Assembly (NCBI RefSeq): GCF_000236585.1
Contig: NC_017278.1
Span: forward strand, 1,302,001-1,366,000
DNA: 64,000 nucleotides
Direction of reading: 5' to 3'
From: Thermus sp. CCB_US3_UF1
Lineage (GTDB): Bacteria; Deinococcota; Deinococci; Deinococcales; Thermaceae
Shown: piece by piece, positions 1-8,857 of the stretch
Numbering within the stretch: position 1 is the stretch's first letter
Layout: each line of letters opens with the position of its first letter
Made by a program: the position numbers and the translations under genes
Notes under the pieces: model-generated
Database searches by the model: none
The model's input: the letters and a program-made list of their open reading frames with translations, nothing else
What the model was told of the DNA's origin: nothing

Positions 1-2
1 TG

Positions 3-878
3 GAGGTCACCGCCCGGGAAGGGCAGTCCGTCTACCTGCGGGCCTACGAGGACTGGTACCACCACTCCCTGAAGGTGACCGAGGCCAAGGAAGCGGGCCT
101 GGGGCATATCGCCTGGCGCACCGCTTCCCCCGAGGCCCTGGCGCGAAGGGTGAAGGCCCTGGAGGCCGCGGGCCTGGGGGAGGGATGGACGGAAGGGGAC
201 CTGGGGCACGGCCCCGCCTACCGCTTCCGCACCCCGGACGGGCACCGCATGGAACTTCTCTTTGAGGTGGAGTACTACCAGGCCCCTCCGGAGAAGCGGA
301 GCAAGCTGAAAAACCGCCCTTCCAAGCGCCCCTTGAGGGGGGTACCGGTGCGGCGGCTGGACCACGTGAACTGCCTCTGCGCCGAGGTGACCCCCAACCG
401 GCGCTTCTTTGAAGAGGTTTTGGGCTTCAGGCTTCGGGAACAAAAGGTGCGGGGAGAAGGCGAAGAGCTTGGGGCCTGGCTTTCCGTGAGCCCCTTGGTG
501 CACGAGATCGGCCTCATGCGGGACGCCACGGGCTCCAAAGGCCGCTTCCATCACATCGCCTTCTGGTACGGCTACCCCCAGCACCTGATGGACCTGGCCG
601 ACCTCTGCATGGACTACGAGGTCCGCATCGAGGCCGGTCCCGGCAAGCACGGCACCACCCAGGCCTACTTCATGTACGTCTTCGAGCCCGGGGGGACGCG
701 GGTGGAACTCTTCGGGGACACCGGCTACCTCATCTTCGACCCCACCTGGAAGACGGTGGTCTGGGACGTAACCAACGTGAACGACCTGGAGAAGAGCACC
801 ATCTGGTTCGGGGGGCAGCTCCCGGAAACCTTCTACACCTACGGGACCCCTCCCGTGCGGGAGAGGGCGGGGGTGTGA
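3..878 (+). CDS. Extradiol ring-cleavage dioxygenase (catechol/protocatechuate 2,3-dioxygenase type), 5' truncated by window edge
   Basis: The reading frame is open from the first bases of the window, so the true start lies upstream; the first in-frame GTG (75) is internal. The protein is a two-domain vicinal-oxygen-chelate (VOC) type I extradiol dioxygenase, which cleaves a catechol ring next to its two hydroxyls using Fe(II). The 2-His-1-Glu iron triad is visible as LDHVNC, FHHIAFW and RVELFGD. Downstream pobA and quiC both make protocatechuate, so a protocatechuate 2,3-dioxygenase is as plausible as a catechol enzyme; this is inference from context. The family is clear, the substrate is not. 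Confidence 0.85.
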   Translation, partial: EVTAREGQSVYLRAYEDWYHHSLKVTEAKEAGLGHIAWRTASPEALARRVKALEAAGLGEGWTEGDLGHGPAYRFRTPDGHRMELLFEVEYYQAPPEKRSKLKNRPSKRPLRGVPVRRLDHVNCLCAEVTPNRRFFEEVLGFRLREQKVRGEGEELGAWLSVSPLVHEIGLMRDATGSKGRFHHIAFWYGYPQHLMDLADLCMDYEVRIEAGPGKHGTTQAYFMYVFEPGGTRVELFGDTGYLIFDPTWKTVVWDVTNVNDLEKSTIWFGGQLPETFYTYGTPPVRERAGV

Positions 879-917
879 AGGTTCCCAGGAGGTCCCCGGG
901 GCTTTATAGTAGACAAA

Positions 918-951
918 ATTGTTGACAATCTCGGCGGCCATCAGGTACCCT
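918..951 (+). promoter_or_regulatory. Promoter with overlapping dyad upstream of the first liv operon
   Basis: A perfect TTGACA (922-927) is followed after 18 bp by TACCCT (946-951), a plausible -35/-10 pair. The -35 lies inside ATTGT-TG-ACAAT (918-929), an inverted repeat, and a GACAA half-site recurs 12 bp upstream (912-916). This would suit a repressor that blocks RNA polymerase. A strong Shine-Dalgarno (AAAGGAGG, 967-974) precedes the ATG at 984. Confidence 0.5.
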
Positions 952-983
952 AAGACCCAATAAACCCAAAGGAGGCATCAAGG

Positions 984-2174
984 ATGAGCAAGGTCAACCG
1001 CAGGCAGGTGGTCAAGGCTGGGCTAGGCATGCTGGGGCTGGCGGCTTCCTCCCGCTTTTCCTTTGGCTTGGCGCAACGGGATGAGCCCATCCGCATCGGG
1101 GTGGTCCTCTCCTACTCCGGCCCTTACGCCCGACTGGGGCAGGAGATCACCCGGGGAATGGAGCTCTACCTGGAGAAGGTAGGGTACCAGGCGGGCGGGC
1201 GGCGCATCCAGCTCCTGAAGGAGGACGAGGAGGCCGATCCCGCGGTGGCGGTACGCAAGGTGCGCAAGCTGGTGGAGCAGGACCGGGTCCATCTTCTTTC
1301 CGGCATCATCCTCTCCTCCTCCGCCTACGGCATCCGCGACTACGTCCACGAGCGGCAAATCCCCCTGGTGGTGGCCAACGCCGCCGCCAACGGCATCACC
1401 CGGGAGCGCCGGAGCCCCTACATCTTCCGCACCTCCATCAGCGCCTGGCAGCAGCACTACCCCATGGGGCCCTGGGTGGCCAGGAACGTGGGCAAAAAGG
1501 TTTTCCTCCTGGCCCTGGACTACGCCTTCGGCAAGGAAGCCACGGCGGCCTTCAAGGAAGGGTTCCTGGCCGCGGGGGGCGAGGTGGTGGCCGAGGTCTA
1601 CACCCCCTTGGGCAGCACCGACTACAGCGCGGTCATCTCCCGCATCGCCGCCGCCCGGCCCGAGGCGGTGCACGCCGTGCTCTCCGGCAGCGATGCGGTG
1701 ATCTTCATGCGCCAGTTCGTCCAGTTCGGCCTGAACCGCACGGTGCAGCTAGCGGTGAGCGGGGAGGTTACCGACGAAAACGTCCTGGAGGCCATCGGGG
1801 ATGCGGCCATCGGGGCTAAGAGCGGGGACCACTGGGTCTACACCCTGAACAACTCCGCCAACCGGGAGTTCATCCGGGCCTACCGGCAGAAGTACGGGGG
1901 GGTGCCCAACCACTTCGCCGTCCGGGGCTACGACGCCATGCAGTTCATCGTGGACGCCCTCAACGTGGCCCAAGGGGACGTGAGCAACAAGACCCGGCTC
2001 CTCAACGCCTTCAAGGGGGCCAAGATCATCAGCCCTCGAGGCTTTGTGGAAATAGACCCGGAAACCAACAACGCCACCCAGCACGTCTACGCCCGGGAGG
2101 TGGCCAGGATTGACGGGGTTCTCACCAACCGCCTGATCGCCGACCTGGGGATCATCCGCGACCCCGGCAAGTAG
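984..2174 (+). CDS. Liv-family ABC transporter substrate-binding protein
   Basis: This is a 396-residue periplasmic binding protein of the branched-chain amino acid (LivK/HAAT, Peripla_BP_6) family. It begins with a Tat-like signal (NRRQVVKAG) and a hydrophobic stretch ending near residue 30, followed by the family opening IRIGVVLSYSGPYARLG. It is the first gene of a five-domain ABC import operon (binding protein, two permeases, fused ATPases) and follows an extradiol dioxygenase. In catabolic clusters, Liv-type importers commonly carry aromatic or other carboxylic acids rather than amino acids, so an aromatic-acid ligand is inferred. An AAAGGAGG site supports the ATG start. Confidence 0.9.
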   Translation: MSKVNRRQVVKAGLGMLGLAASSRFSFGLAQRDEPIRIGVVLSYSGPYARLGQEITRGMELYLEKVGYQAGGRRIQLLKEDEEADPAVAVRKVRKLVEQDRVHLLSGIILSSSAYGIRDYVHERQIPLVVANAAANGITRERRSPYIFRTSISAWQQHYPMGPWVARNVGKKVFLLALDYAFGKEATAAFKEGFLAAGGEVVAEVYTPLGSTDYSAVISRIAAARPEAVHAVLSGSDAVIFMRQFVQFGLNRTVQLAVSGEVTDENVLEAIGDAAIGAKSGDHWVYTLNNSANREFIRAYRQKYGGVPNHFAVRGYDAMQFIVDALNVAQGDVSNKTRLLNAFKGAKIISPRGFVEIDPETNNATQHVYAREVARIDGVLTNRLIADLGIIRDPGK

Positions 2175-2178
2175 CGCC

Positions 2179-3042
2179 ATGGTCCTCCTCCTCCTGACCC
2201 AGCTTCTCAACAGCCTGGCCTTCGCCATGCTCCTCTTCCTCCTGGCCCTGGGGCTTTCCCTCATCTTCGGCGTGGCCCGGGTGGTGAACCTGGCCCACGG
2301 GGCCTTTTACATGCTGGGGGCCTACCTGGGGATGGCCCTGAGCGGGGCCTTGGGCAGCTTCTGGCTGGCCCTCCTCCTGGTGCCCCTGGGGGTGGGCCTC
2401 CTAGGGGTCTTGGTGGAGCGGTTTCTCCTCCGTGGCCTTCACGGCCGGGAGCTGGAGCAGGTGCTCCTCACCATCGGCCTGGGCTTCGTCATCGCCGACC
2501 TCCTGCGGGCCCTGTTCGGGGCGGCCATCCGCTCGGTACCCCCGCCCCCGGAGCTGGCGGGGCCCCTTTTCCTGGGCCCCCTGCTCTACCCCAAATACCC
2601 CCTTTTCGTCCTGGCCCTGGGCCTCCTGCTCTTCCTGGGGGTGCGGCTTATCCTGGCCAAAACCCCCTTTGGCATCCAGGTGCGGGCGGTGACCGCGGAC
2701 CCGGGGATGGCCAGCGCCCTGGCCATCCCCCCGGCCCGGGTAAGCCTCCTCACCTTCGGGGTGGGCACGGCCCTGGCCGGGCTTGGCGGGGTGGTGGGCG
2801 CCCCCCTGATCGCCCTGGCCCCGGGTCTGGACGCCCAAATGACCCTGTTCGCCCTCATTGTGGTGGTCATCGGGGGGCTAGGGAGGATTGAGGGGGCCTT
2901 TTGGGGTGCCCTCCTGGTGGGCCTGGTAGAGGGGTTTGGCCGCCTCTTCCTCCCCCAGGCGGCCATGTTCCTGATCTTCGGCCTTATGGCCCTGGTCCTG
3001 GCCCTGAAGCCCGAGGGCCTTCTGGGTAGGAGGGCGGCATGA
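2179..3042 (+). CDS. Liv-type ABC transporter permease, LivH family
   Basis: This is a 287-residue, highly hydrophobic inner-membrane permease of the LivH family. The family feature VNLAHGAFYMLGAYLG is near residue 40, and glycine-rich transmembrane segments run to the C-terminus. It starts 4 bp after the binding-protein gene and its last 4 bp overlap the next permease, so translation is probably coupled. It would pair with the following LivM-type subunit to form the channel. Confidence 0.92.
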   Translation: MVLLLLTQLLNSLAFAMLLFLLALGLSLIFGVARVVNLAHGAFYMLGAYLGMALSGALGSFWLALLLVPLGVGLLGVLVERFLLRGLHGRELEQVLLTIGLGFVIADLLRALFGAAIRSVPPPPELAGPLFLGPLLYPKYPLFVLALGLLLFLGVRLILAKTPFGIQVRAVTADPGMASALAIPPARVSLLTFGVGTALAGLGGVVGAPLIALAPGLDAQMTLFALIVVVIGGLGRIEGAFWGALLVGLVEGFGRLFLPQAAMFLIFGLMALVLALKPEGLLGRRAA

Positions 3043-3992
3043 TGGCCTGGCTTCCCAAAATTCACCTGCGCGAAGGAAGGGCCTGGGCTCCCTACCTCCT
3101 GCGGGCGGCTTTGCTGGGGGCGTTCTTTCTGCCCGCGCTCTTCCAGGGCTACGCCCTTTACCTGGCCACGGAGGCCGCCCTGCTGGGCCTGGCCGCCGTG
3201 GCCCTCAGCTTCCTCTTGGGCCACGGCGGCATCCCCTCCTTGGGCCAGGCGGCCTTCCTGGGCCTGGGGGCCTACGCCTTGGGCCTGGCCCTCAAGGCGG
3301 GCCTTCCCTTGGCCCTGGCCCTGGCCCTAGCCCCCTTGGTGGCCGCCGCCTTCGCCCTCCTCACGGGGCTTCTCCTCTTCCGCACCCACGGGATCTTCGT
3401 CCTGATGCTCACCCTAGCCTTTGGCCAGATGGTGTACTCCGTAGCCCATAAGTGGAACGCCCTTACCGGCGGGGACGATGGCCTAAGCCTCTCCGGGGTG
3501 GCCGTGAACCCCTTGGCCCTGCACCTGGGGGCCCTTCTGGCCCTTTTCCTGAGCGTGGCCGGGCTCCGCCACCTCCTCGTCACCCCTTACGGCAAGGCCC
3601 TCGAGGCCCTGCGACAAAACGAGGAAAAGGCCCGCTCCCTGGGCTTGGCCGCCTTTGCCTTCAAGCTCTGGGCCTACGTGCTGGCTGGGGCCCTCACGGG
3701 GCTGGCGGGGGCAGGGCTGGCCCTCCACCGCACCTTCGTCAGCCCCCACGACCTCTTCTGGCTCACCTCGGCCACCCTGATGGTCATGGTCCTCCTGGGG
3801 GGAAGCCGGGGCCTCTTTGGCGCCGCCTTTGGCGCCCTGCTCTACACCTTCGTCCAGGCCTGGGTGAGCTCCTTCACCGAGCTGTGGGGGCTTTTCGTGG
3901 GTACCCTTCTCATCTTGACCGTGCTCTTCGCCCGGGAAGGCCTCTGGCCCCTCCTGGAGCGCAAGCTGGGAGGCAAGCATGGAAGCCCTTAG
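3039..3992 (+). CDS. Liv-type ABC transporter permease, LivM family
   Basis: This is a 317-residue membrane permease of the LivM family, with the typical motif GGIPSLGQAAFLGLGAYALG (residues about 68-87). About eight hydrophobic segments are visible. It overlaps livH upstream by 4 bp and the fused ATPase gene downstream by 14 bp, so the operon is tightly coupled. It is the heterodimer partner of the LivH-type subunit. Confidence 0.92.
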   Translation: MMAWLPKIHLREGRAWAPYLLRAALLGAFFLPALFQGYALYLATEAALLGLAAVALSFLLGHGGIPSLGQAAFLGLGAYALGLALKAGLPLALALALAPLVAAAFALLTGLLLFRTHGIFVLMLTLAFGQMVYSVAHKWNALTGGDDGLSLSGVAVNPLALHLGALLALFLSVAGLRHLLVTPYGKALEALRQNEEKARSLGLAAFAFKLWAYVLAGALTGLAGAGLALHRTFVSPHDLFWLTSATLMVMVLLGGSRGLFGAAFGALLYTFVQAWVSSFTELWGLFVGTLLILTVLFAREGLWPLLERKLGGKHGSP

Positions 3993-5433
3993 GGTGGAAA
4001 AGGTCAGCAAGGCCTTCGGGGGCCTCCTGGCCCTGGCCGGCGTCCAGCTCAGCGTGGCCCAAGGGGAGAGGCGGGCGGTGATCGGACCCAACGGGGCGGG
4101 GAAAAGCACCCTCTTCAAGGTGATCGCCGGGGAGATCCGGCCCAGCCAGGGGGAGGTCTTCCTCCTGGGCCGCAAGGTCACGGGCCAACCCCTGGAGCAG
4201 GTGGCCCGCCTGGGCCTGGGGCGCACCTTCCAGCGCTCCAGCGTCTTCCCCGAGCTCAAGGTCTGGGAAAACGTGGCCTTGGCCCGCCAGGCCGCCCGGG
4301 GGCGAGGGGGGGATTTCCGCCAGGCCCTGCGCCGGGAAGGGGAGGTGAACGAGGTCCTGGAGCAGGTGGGCCTGGGCCTCCGGGCGGAAGACCCGGCAGG
4401 AAGCCTCTCCCACGGGGAAAAGCGCCAGCTGGAGATCGCCATGGCCCTGGCCCAAAAGCCCCAGGTCCTCCTCCTGGACGAACCCCTGGCGGGCCTGGCC
4501 GGGGCCGAGCGGGAGCGCATCGGCCAGCTCATCCAGGGGCTGGACCCCAGCATCACCGTTCTCCTGGTGGAGCACGACCTGGAATACGCCCTCCGCTTTG
4601 CCCACAAGGTTACGGTGCTCCACTACGGCCAGGTGGTGGCCGAAGGCACCCCGGAAGCCGTGCGGGAGGACCCCCAGGTGCAGGAGATCTACGTGGGCCG
4701 GGGCTGGGAAACCCTGCCCACCCCCCCGGATCCTGGCGGGGAGGCGGTGCTGGTGGCCCGGGGGCTATCCGCGGGCTATGGGGCCATGCGGGTGCTGAAC
4801 GGGGTGGGCCTCGAGGTCCGCCAGGGGGAGGTGGTGGCCTTGTTGGGGCGGAACGGCATGGGCAAGACCACCCTTCTCTCTGCCCTCATGGGCCTCCTGC
4901 CCCTTCAGGGAGGGGAGGTGCGCCTGGGGAAGGAGGCCATCGGGCACCTTCCCGCCCACCGCCGGGCGGAGCTTGGCCTGGCCCTGGTGCCCCAGGGCCG
5001 GCGCATGTTTGACGGGCTCAACGTGGAGGAGGAGCTCCGCCTGGCGGCCTGGGGAAGCCAGGGGAGCTGGACCGTGGAGCGGGTCCTGGAGGTCTTCCCC
5101 CGGTTGGCCGAGCGGCGCAAAAACCCCTCCCGGGCCCTCTCCGGGGGGGAGCAGCAGATGGTGGCCATCGCCCGCGCCCTCTTGCGCAACCCCCGCCTGG
5201 TCCTCATGGACGAGCCCACCGAGGGCCTTTCCCCCCTGATGGTGCGGCAGGTGGCGGAGGTGGTGCGTACCCTAAAAGCGGAAGGGGAAACCGTCCTTCT
5301 GGCCGAGCAGAACGTGCAGATGGCCCTCTCCGTGGCCGACCGGGTCTACATCCTGGAACACGGGGAGATCGTGTGGGAAGGCCGAGCCGCAGAAGTCAGC
5401 CCAGGGGTCCTCCACCGGTACCTGGGCGTGTAG
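3979..5433 (+). CDS. Fused LivG-LivF ABC transporter ATPase (two nucleotide-binding domains in one chain)
   Basis: This single 484-residue frame contains two complete ABC ATPase domains. The LivG-like half has Walker A GPNGAGKS (36-43), signature LSHGE (143-147) and Walker B VLLLDEP (163-169). The LivF-like half has Walker A GRNGMGKT (290-297), signature LSGGE (388-392) and Walker B LVLMDEP (407-413). In Liv systems these are normally two separate proteins, as they are in the second Liv operon here (46531-47957). A proline-rich linker (about 241-256) joins the halves, and no stop codon or frameshift lies between them. It powers the importer encoded just upstream. Confidence 0.93.
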   Translation: MEALRVEKVSKAFGGLLALAGVQLSVAQGERRAVIGPNGAGKSTLFKVIAGEIRPSQGEVFLLGRKVTGQPLEQVARLGLGRTFQRSSVFPELKVWENVALARQAARGRGGDFRQALRREGEVNEVLEQVGLGLRAEDPAGSLSHGEKRQLEIAMALAQKPQVLLLDEPLAGLAGAERERIGQLIQGLDPSITVLLVEHDLEYALRFAHKVTVLHYGQVVAEGTPEAVREDPQVQEIYVGRGWETLPTPPDPGGEAVLVARGLSAGYGAMRVLNGVGLEVRQGEVVALLGRNGMGKTTLLSALMGLLPLQGGEVRLGKEAIGHLPAHRRAELGLALVPQGRRMFDGLNVEEELRLAAWGSQGSWTVERVLEVFPRLAERRKNPSRALSGGEQQMVAIARALLRNPRLVLMDEPTEGLSPLMVRQVAEVVRTLKAEGETVLLAEQNVQMALSVADRVYILEHGEIVWEGRAAEVSPGVLHRYLGV

Positions 5434-5444
5434 GGGTGTGGACT

Positions 5445-6782
5445 ATGGCCAAGGGCAAGACAGCAACGGGAGCCAAAGAGGTGCCCCGGGCCCTCCAGGA
5501 GTTGGCCCAGGGCCTCGAGGAGGGACTGGTACCCGCAGGGATCCTCAACGATCCCGAGGTGTTTGCCTGGGAACAGGAGCGGATCTTCGCCCGGTCCTGG
5601 ATCTACCTGGGGCACGCCTCGGAGATCCCCAGCCCGGGGGATTACGTGCTCCGCTACATCCTCAACAACGCCTTCATCCTGGTGCGGGGCGAGGACGGGC
5701 GGGTGCGGGCCCTCCTGGACATGTGCCGCCACCGGGGGATGCGGGTCTGCCGGGCGGAGGCCGGCAACGCCAGCCACTTCCGCTGCCCCTTCCACGGCTG
5801 GACCTACCGCAACGACGGGACCCTGGTGGGGGTACCGGCGGAGCGGGAGGCCTTTGGGGAGGGGTTCCGTAAGGAAGAATGGGGTCTTCTGCCCATCCCC
5901 AGGCTGGAGGAGGTGGATGGCCTCCTCTTCGGCAACCTGGACCCGGAGGCCCCTTCCCTGGAGGAGTGGCTGGGAGGGGCCAAGTGGTACCTGGAGCTGG
6001 TCACCAAGCGGAGCCCGGAGGGCCTCGAGGTCCTGGGCCCCCCTCAGCGCTTCGTGGTGCCCACGGACTGGAAGCTGGCCCTGGAAACCTTCATCAGCGA
6101 CAGCTACCACACCCTCATGACCCACCGCTCCATGATCGAGCTGGGGATCGCCCCCCGGGACGCCAAGTACGCCATGTACGGGGAGCAGATCCACATCCCC
6201 GGCAAAGGCCACGGGGCTATGGTGGTGGGCGGCCCCCCAGGGGCCAAGCTGCCCCCCTTCTGGGGTTACCCCGCGGAGATGATGGAACGGGCCCAGGCCT
6301 CCTATCCCACCCGGGAGCAGTGGGAGGTGGCCAAGGAAACCCGCATCTTCCTCCTCACCCTCTTCCCCAACTTCTCCCTGCACAACCCCATCCGTAAGCC
6401 CGACCACCTCTACCCCACCCCGGTCCCCATGCTCACCTTCCGCGTCTGGCACCCCTTGGGCCCGGGGCGGATCGAGGTGATCTCCTGGGGCATGGTGGAA
6501 AAGGACGCCCCTGAGTGGTTCAAGGAGAAGGCCCGCCACTCCTACCTGCGCTTCTTCGGCTCCTCGGGCACCTTTGAGCAGGATGACACCGAGATCTGGA
6601 GCCACGTGGCGCAAAACGCCGGCAGCACCCTGGGAAGGCGGCTTCGCTTCAACTACCAGATGGGGCGGAACGTACCCCAGGACCCCAACTGGCCGGGGCC
6701 CGGGGTGGCCTACCCCATCAACTTCACCGACGAGAACCTGCGCAACTTCTACCGCCGCTATCTGGAGCTCATGTTGGGCTAG
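5445..6782 (+). CDS. Rieske non-heme iron aromatic ring-hydroxylating oxygenase, alpha subunit
   Basis: This is the 445-residue catalytic large subunit of a ring-hydroxylating oxygenase. The Rieske [2Fe-2S] ligands are C94-R-H96 and C114-P-F-H117-G-W. The mononuclear iron motif is D219-x2-H222-x4-H227 (DSYHTLMTH), with a later acidic stretch FEQDDTE that could supply the third ligand. I chose the ATG at 5445, just after the ATPase gene, because the in-frame extension upstream (from 5373) only repeats ATPase-gene sequence in another frame. The beta subunit follows; no ferredoxin or reductase is in the window, so electron supply is encoded elsewhere. The substrate is unknown, probably an aromatic acid given the transporters around it. 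Confidence 0.9.
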   Translation: MAKGKTATGAKEVPRALQELAQGLEEGLVPAGILNDPEVFAWEQERIFARSWIYLGHASEIPSPGDYVLRYILNNAFILVRGEDGRVRALLDMCRHRGMRVCRAEAGNASHFRCPFHGWTYRNDGTLVGVPAEREAFGEGFRKEEWGLLPIPRLEEVDGLLFGNLDPEAPSLEEWLGGAKWYLELVTKRSPEGLEVLGPPQRFVVPTDWKLALETFISDSYHTLMTHRSMIELGIAPRDAKYAMYGEQIHIPGKGHGAMVVGGPPGAKLPPFWGYPAEMMERAQASYPTREQWEVAKETRIFLLTLFPNFSLHNPIRKPDHLYPTPVPMLTFRVWHPLGPGRIEVISWGMVEKDAPEWFKEKARHSYLRFFGSSGTFEQDDTEIWSHVAQNAGSTLGRRLRFNYQMGRNVPQDPNWPGPGVAYPINFTDENLRNFYRRYLELMLG

Positions 6783-6791
6783 GGGGTGACT

Positions 6792-7304
6792 ATGGACCCA
6801 ACCCGGGAGATCCTGGAGGTTCTCTACCGCGAAGCGGAGCTCTTGGACGAAGGCCGTTACCGGGAATGGCTTGCCCTGACCACGGAGGACGTGGTCTACC
6901 AGGTGCCGGTGCGCCTGACCCGGGAGCGTCCCCCCGAAGGGGGATACGGGGGGGTAAGCCCCAGCATGTACCACCTGGACGAGGACCGCACCTCCTTGGA
7001 GATGCGGGTGGCCCGGCTGGAGACGGGCTTTGCCTGGGCCGAAGACCCCCCCTCCCGCCTGCGCCATTTCGTGAGCAACGTGCGGGTGGGCCTCCCCCAG
7101 GAAACCGCCCGGGGGACGGAGGTGGAGGTCCGCTCCAACCTCCTCCTCTTCCGCAGCCGTTGGGACCGGCCGGAGTTCACCCTCCTTTCCGCCGAGCGGC
7201 GGGACCTTTGGCGCCGGCAGGAGGACGGGTGGAGGCTGGCCCGCAGGCTGGTCATCCTGGACCACAGCACCCTGCCCACCCACAACCTGAGCTTTTTCCT
7301 CTAG
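6792..7304 (+). CDS. Ring-hydroxylating oxygenase beta subunit (NTF2/SnoaL-like fold)
   Basis: This is a 170-residue small subunit of the ring-hydroxylating dioxygenase family, recognised by LLDEGRYREWLALTTEDV near the N-terminus and LRHFVSNVRV in the middle. It supports the alpha subunit structurally rather than binding metal. An in-frame GTG lies at 6786; the ATG at 6792 has better spacing from AGGGGG and gives the natural start MDPTREIL. It lies 9 bp after the alpha-subunit gene. Confidence 0.88.
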   Translation: MDPTREILEVLYREAELLDEGRYREWLALTTEDVVYQVPVRLTRERPPEGGYGGVSPSMYHLDEDRTSLEMRVARLETGFAWAEDPPSRLRHFVSNVRVGLPQETARGTEVEVRSNLLLFRSRWDRPEFTLLSAERRDLWRRQEDGWRLARRLVILDHSTLPTHNLSFFL

Positions 7305-7312
7305 GAGGGACC

Positions 7313-7567
7313 GTGATCACCCTGAGCAACGAGTTCACCAGCGTAACCATAGAGAAGGTGCAGACGGGAAACGGGGAGCGCCTACGTATCTCCGCTCCGC
7401 GGCTCGGGTACAGCATTGATCTGGACCCCTTGGAGCTGGAGGCCCTTACCTGGCAGACCGTGGAAACCTTCTCCCGGCTCCTCCAGACCCCCTATGGCCC
7501 GGAGGAGGAAGGGGTGGAGGTGCGCCCCTTCTCCGACCTGGTCCTCTTTGGAGGGGAGGATGCGTAG
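7313..7567 (+). CDS. Small conserved protein of ring-hydroxylase clusters (role unproven)
   Basis: This 84-residue protein starts at a GTG preceded by AGGAGGGA and begins VITLSNEFTSVTIEK. Its core, LDPLELEALTWQTVETFSRL, resembles small proteins next to actinobacterial Rieske oxygenases that databases often call 'dihydrodiol dehydrogenase'. It is far too short to be a dehydrogenase and has no Rossmann motif, so that label is doubtful. It lies 8 bp after the beta subunit and overlaps pobA by 8 bp, so it is co-translated with the catabolic genes. An assembly or regulatory role is possible, but nothing in the sequence proves one. Confidence 0.7.
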   Translation: MITLSNEFTSVTIEKVQTGNGERLRISAPRLGYSIDLDPLELEALTWQTVETFSRLLQTPYGPEEEGVEVRPFSDLVLFGGEDA

Positions 7568-8744
7568 GGTACAGGTGGCCATCTTCGGCGCCGGGCCTGC
7601 CGGGCTCCTCCTCGCCCACCTCCTGCGCCAGGCGGGGGTGGAAACCGTGGTCCTCGAGGCCAAAAGCCGGGAGTACCTGGAAACCAGCCCCCACCGCATC
7701 CGGGCCGGGGTTCTGGAGTGGGGTACCAAGGAGATGGCTAAGCAAGCCGGGGTGGGGGAACGCATGCTCAGGGAAGGGCTGGAACACGGGGGCATCTACC
7801 TGGCCTTTGACGGAGGGCTGCTCCACCTGGACTTCCGCGCCCTGGCCGGACGGAGCATCTGGGTTTACGGACAGCAGTACCTGGTCCGGGACATAATCCA
7901 GCGCCACCTGGAGGCCGGGGGGGAGATCCTCTTTGAGCACGAGGTGGTGGGCCTGGAAAACCTGGGAGAGGCTCCGGTCCTGGTCTTCCGCACCCCTCAA
8001 GGAAAGGAAGAGAGGCTGGCCGCGGAGTTCGCCGTGGGGGCCGATGGCTCCCACAGCCTGGCCCGCAGGTACATCCCCGGGGCCCGGATCCACCAAAAAA
8101 CCTATCCCTTCGCCTGGCTAGGGATCCTGGCGGAAACCCGCCCCGCCGCCGAGGAGCTGATCTACGCCAGCTCGGAAAGGGGGTTCGCCCTCTATAGCAT
8201 GCGCTCCCCCAGCCTCTCCCGGAACTACCTGCAGGTGAGCCCCGAGGAGCGGCTCGAGGCCTGGCCGGAGGAGCGGATCTGGGAGGAGCTAAACCGGCGG
8301 CTGGAGGGGGTGGCCGAGGTAAGGCCGGGCCCCATTCTGGAAAAGAGCCTCACCCCCATGCGCTCCCTAGTGGTGGAGCCCATGCAGTACGGACGCTTCT
8401 TCCTGGTGGGAGACGCCGCCCACGTGGTGCCCCCCACGGGGGCCAAGGGGATGAACCTAGCCTTTTGCGACGTGGCCGTGCTCCACCGAGCCCTTCTGGC
8501 CTACTACCGGAACGGGGACACAGGACCCCTTACCCGCTACAGCCAAGAAGCCCTTCGCCACGTATGGCAGGCGGAACTCTTCTCCTACTGGATGACCACC
8601 CTGCTGCACACCCTGCCCGACCCCTTTGAGGAGGAGCTTCGCCGGGCCAAGCTCCGCCACCTGGGGGAAAGCCTCCCCCTGCAACGCTTCCTGGCGGAAA
8701 ACTACGTGGGCCTCCACACCACCGGGCGGTACGTGGAGGGCTAA
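7560..8744 (+). CDS. pobA: 4-hydroxybenzoate 3-monooxygenase (p-hydroxybenzoate hydroxylase)
   Basis: This 394-residue flavoprotein hydroxylates 4-hydroxybenzoate to protocatechuate using NAD(P)H and O2. Visible features are the N-terminal FAD-binding GAGPAG (10-15), the second flavin motif GDAAHVVPPTGAKGMNLA, and family-typical phrases such as ETSPHRIRAGVLEWG. The length matches the family (about 390). The ATG at 7560 overlaps the upstream small gene by 8 bp; a longer frame upstream (from 7416) is only overlap. PobA is distinguished from other flavin hydroxylases by overall pattern rather than by one residue, so a related hydroxybenzoate substrate cannot be excluded. Confidence 0.87.
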   Translation: MRRVQVAIFGAGPAGLLLAHLLRQAGVETVVLEAKSREYLETSPHRIRAGVLEWGTKEMAKQAGVGERMLREGLEHGGIYLAFDGGLLHLDFRALAGRSIWVYGQQYLVRDIIQRHLEAGGEILFEHEVVGLENLGEAPVLVFRTPQGKEERLAAEFAVGADGSHSLARRYIPGARIHQKTYPFAWLGILAETRPAAEELIYASSERGFALYSMRSPSLSRNYLQVSPEERLEAWPEERIWEELNRRLEGVAEVRPGPILEKSLTPMRSLVVEPMQYGRFFLVGDAAHVVPPTGAKGMNLAFCDVAVLHRALLAYYRNGDTGPLTRYSQEALRHVWQAELFSYWMTTLLHTLPDPFEEELRRAKLRHLGESLPLQRFLAENYVGLHTTGRYVEG

Positions 8745-8857
8745 TCCCTCTCCCAAGGGGGCAGGACAAGGCCCTTTCACCCTTTTTCAACACCCTGCTA
8801 GACAGCTGGGGAATAACGTGATAGCGTGGAACCACCTACAAGAAAGGAGGAAAAATT

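Noticed and set aside
5346-7283. A 645-codon minus-strand open frame
   Set aside because: It is antisense to the Rieske oxygenase genes; in about 70% GC DNA the complementary frames stay open by chance. The translation is low in hydrophobic blocks and rich in His, Gly and Pro.
8752-8782. Possible terminator after pobA
   Set aside because: The AAGGG/CCCTT stem is only about 5 bp with a 12-nt loop and no clean U tract.
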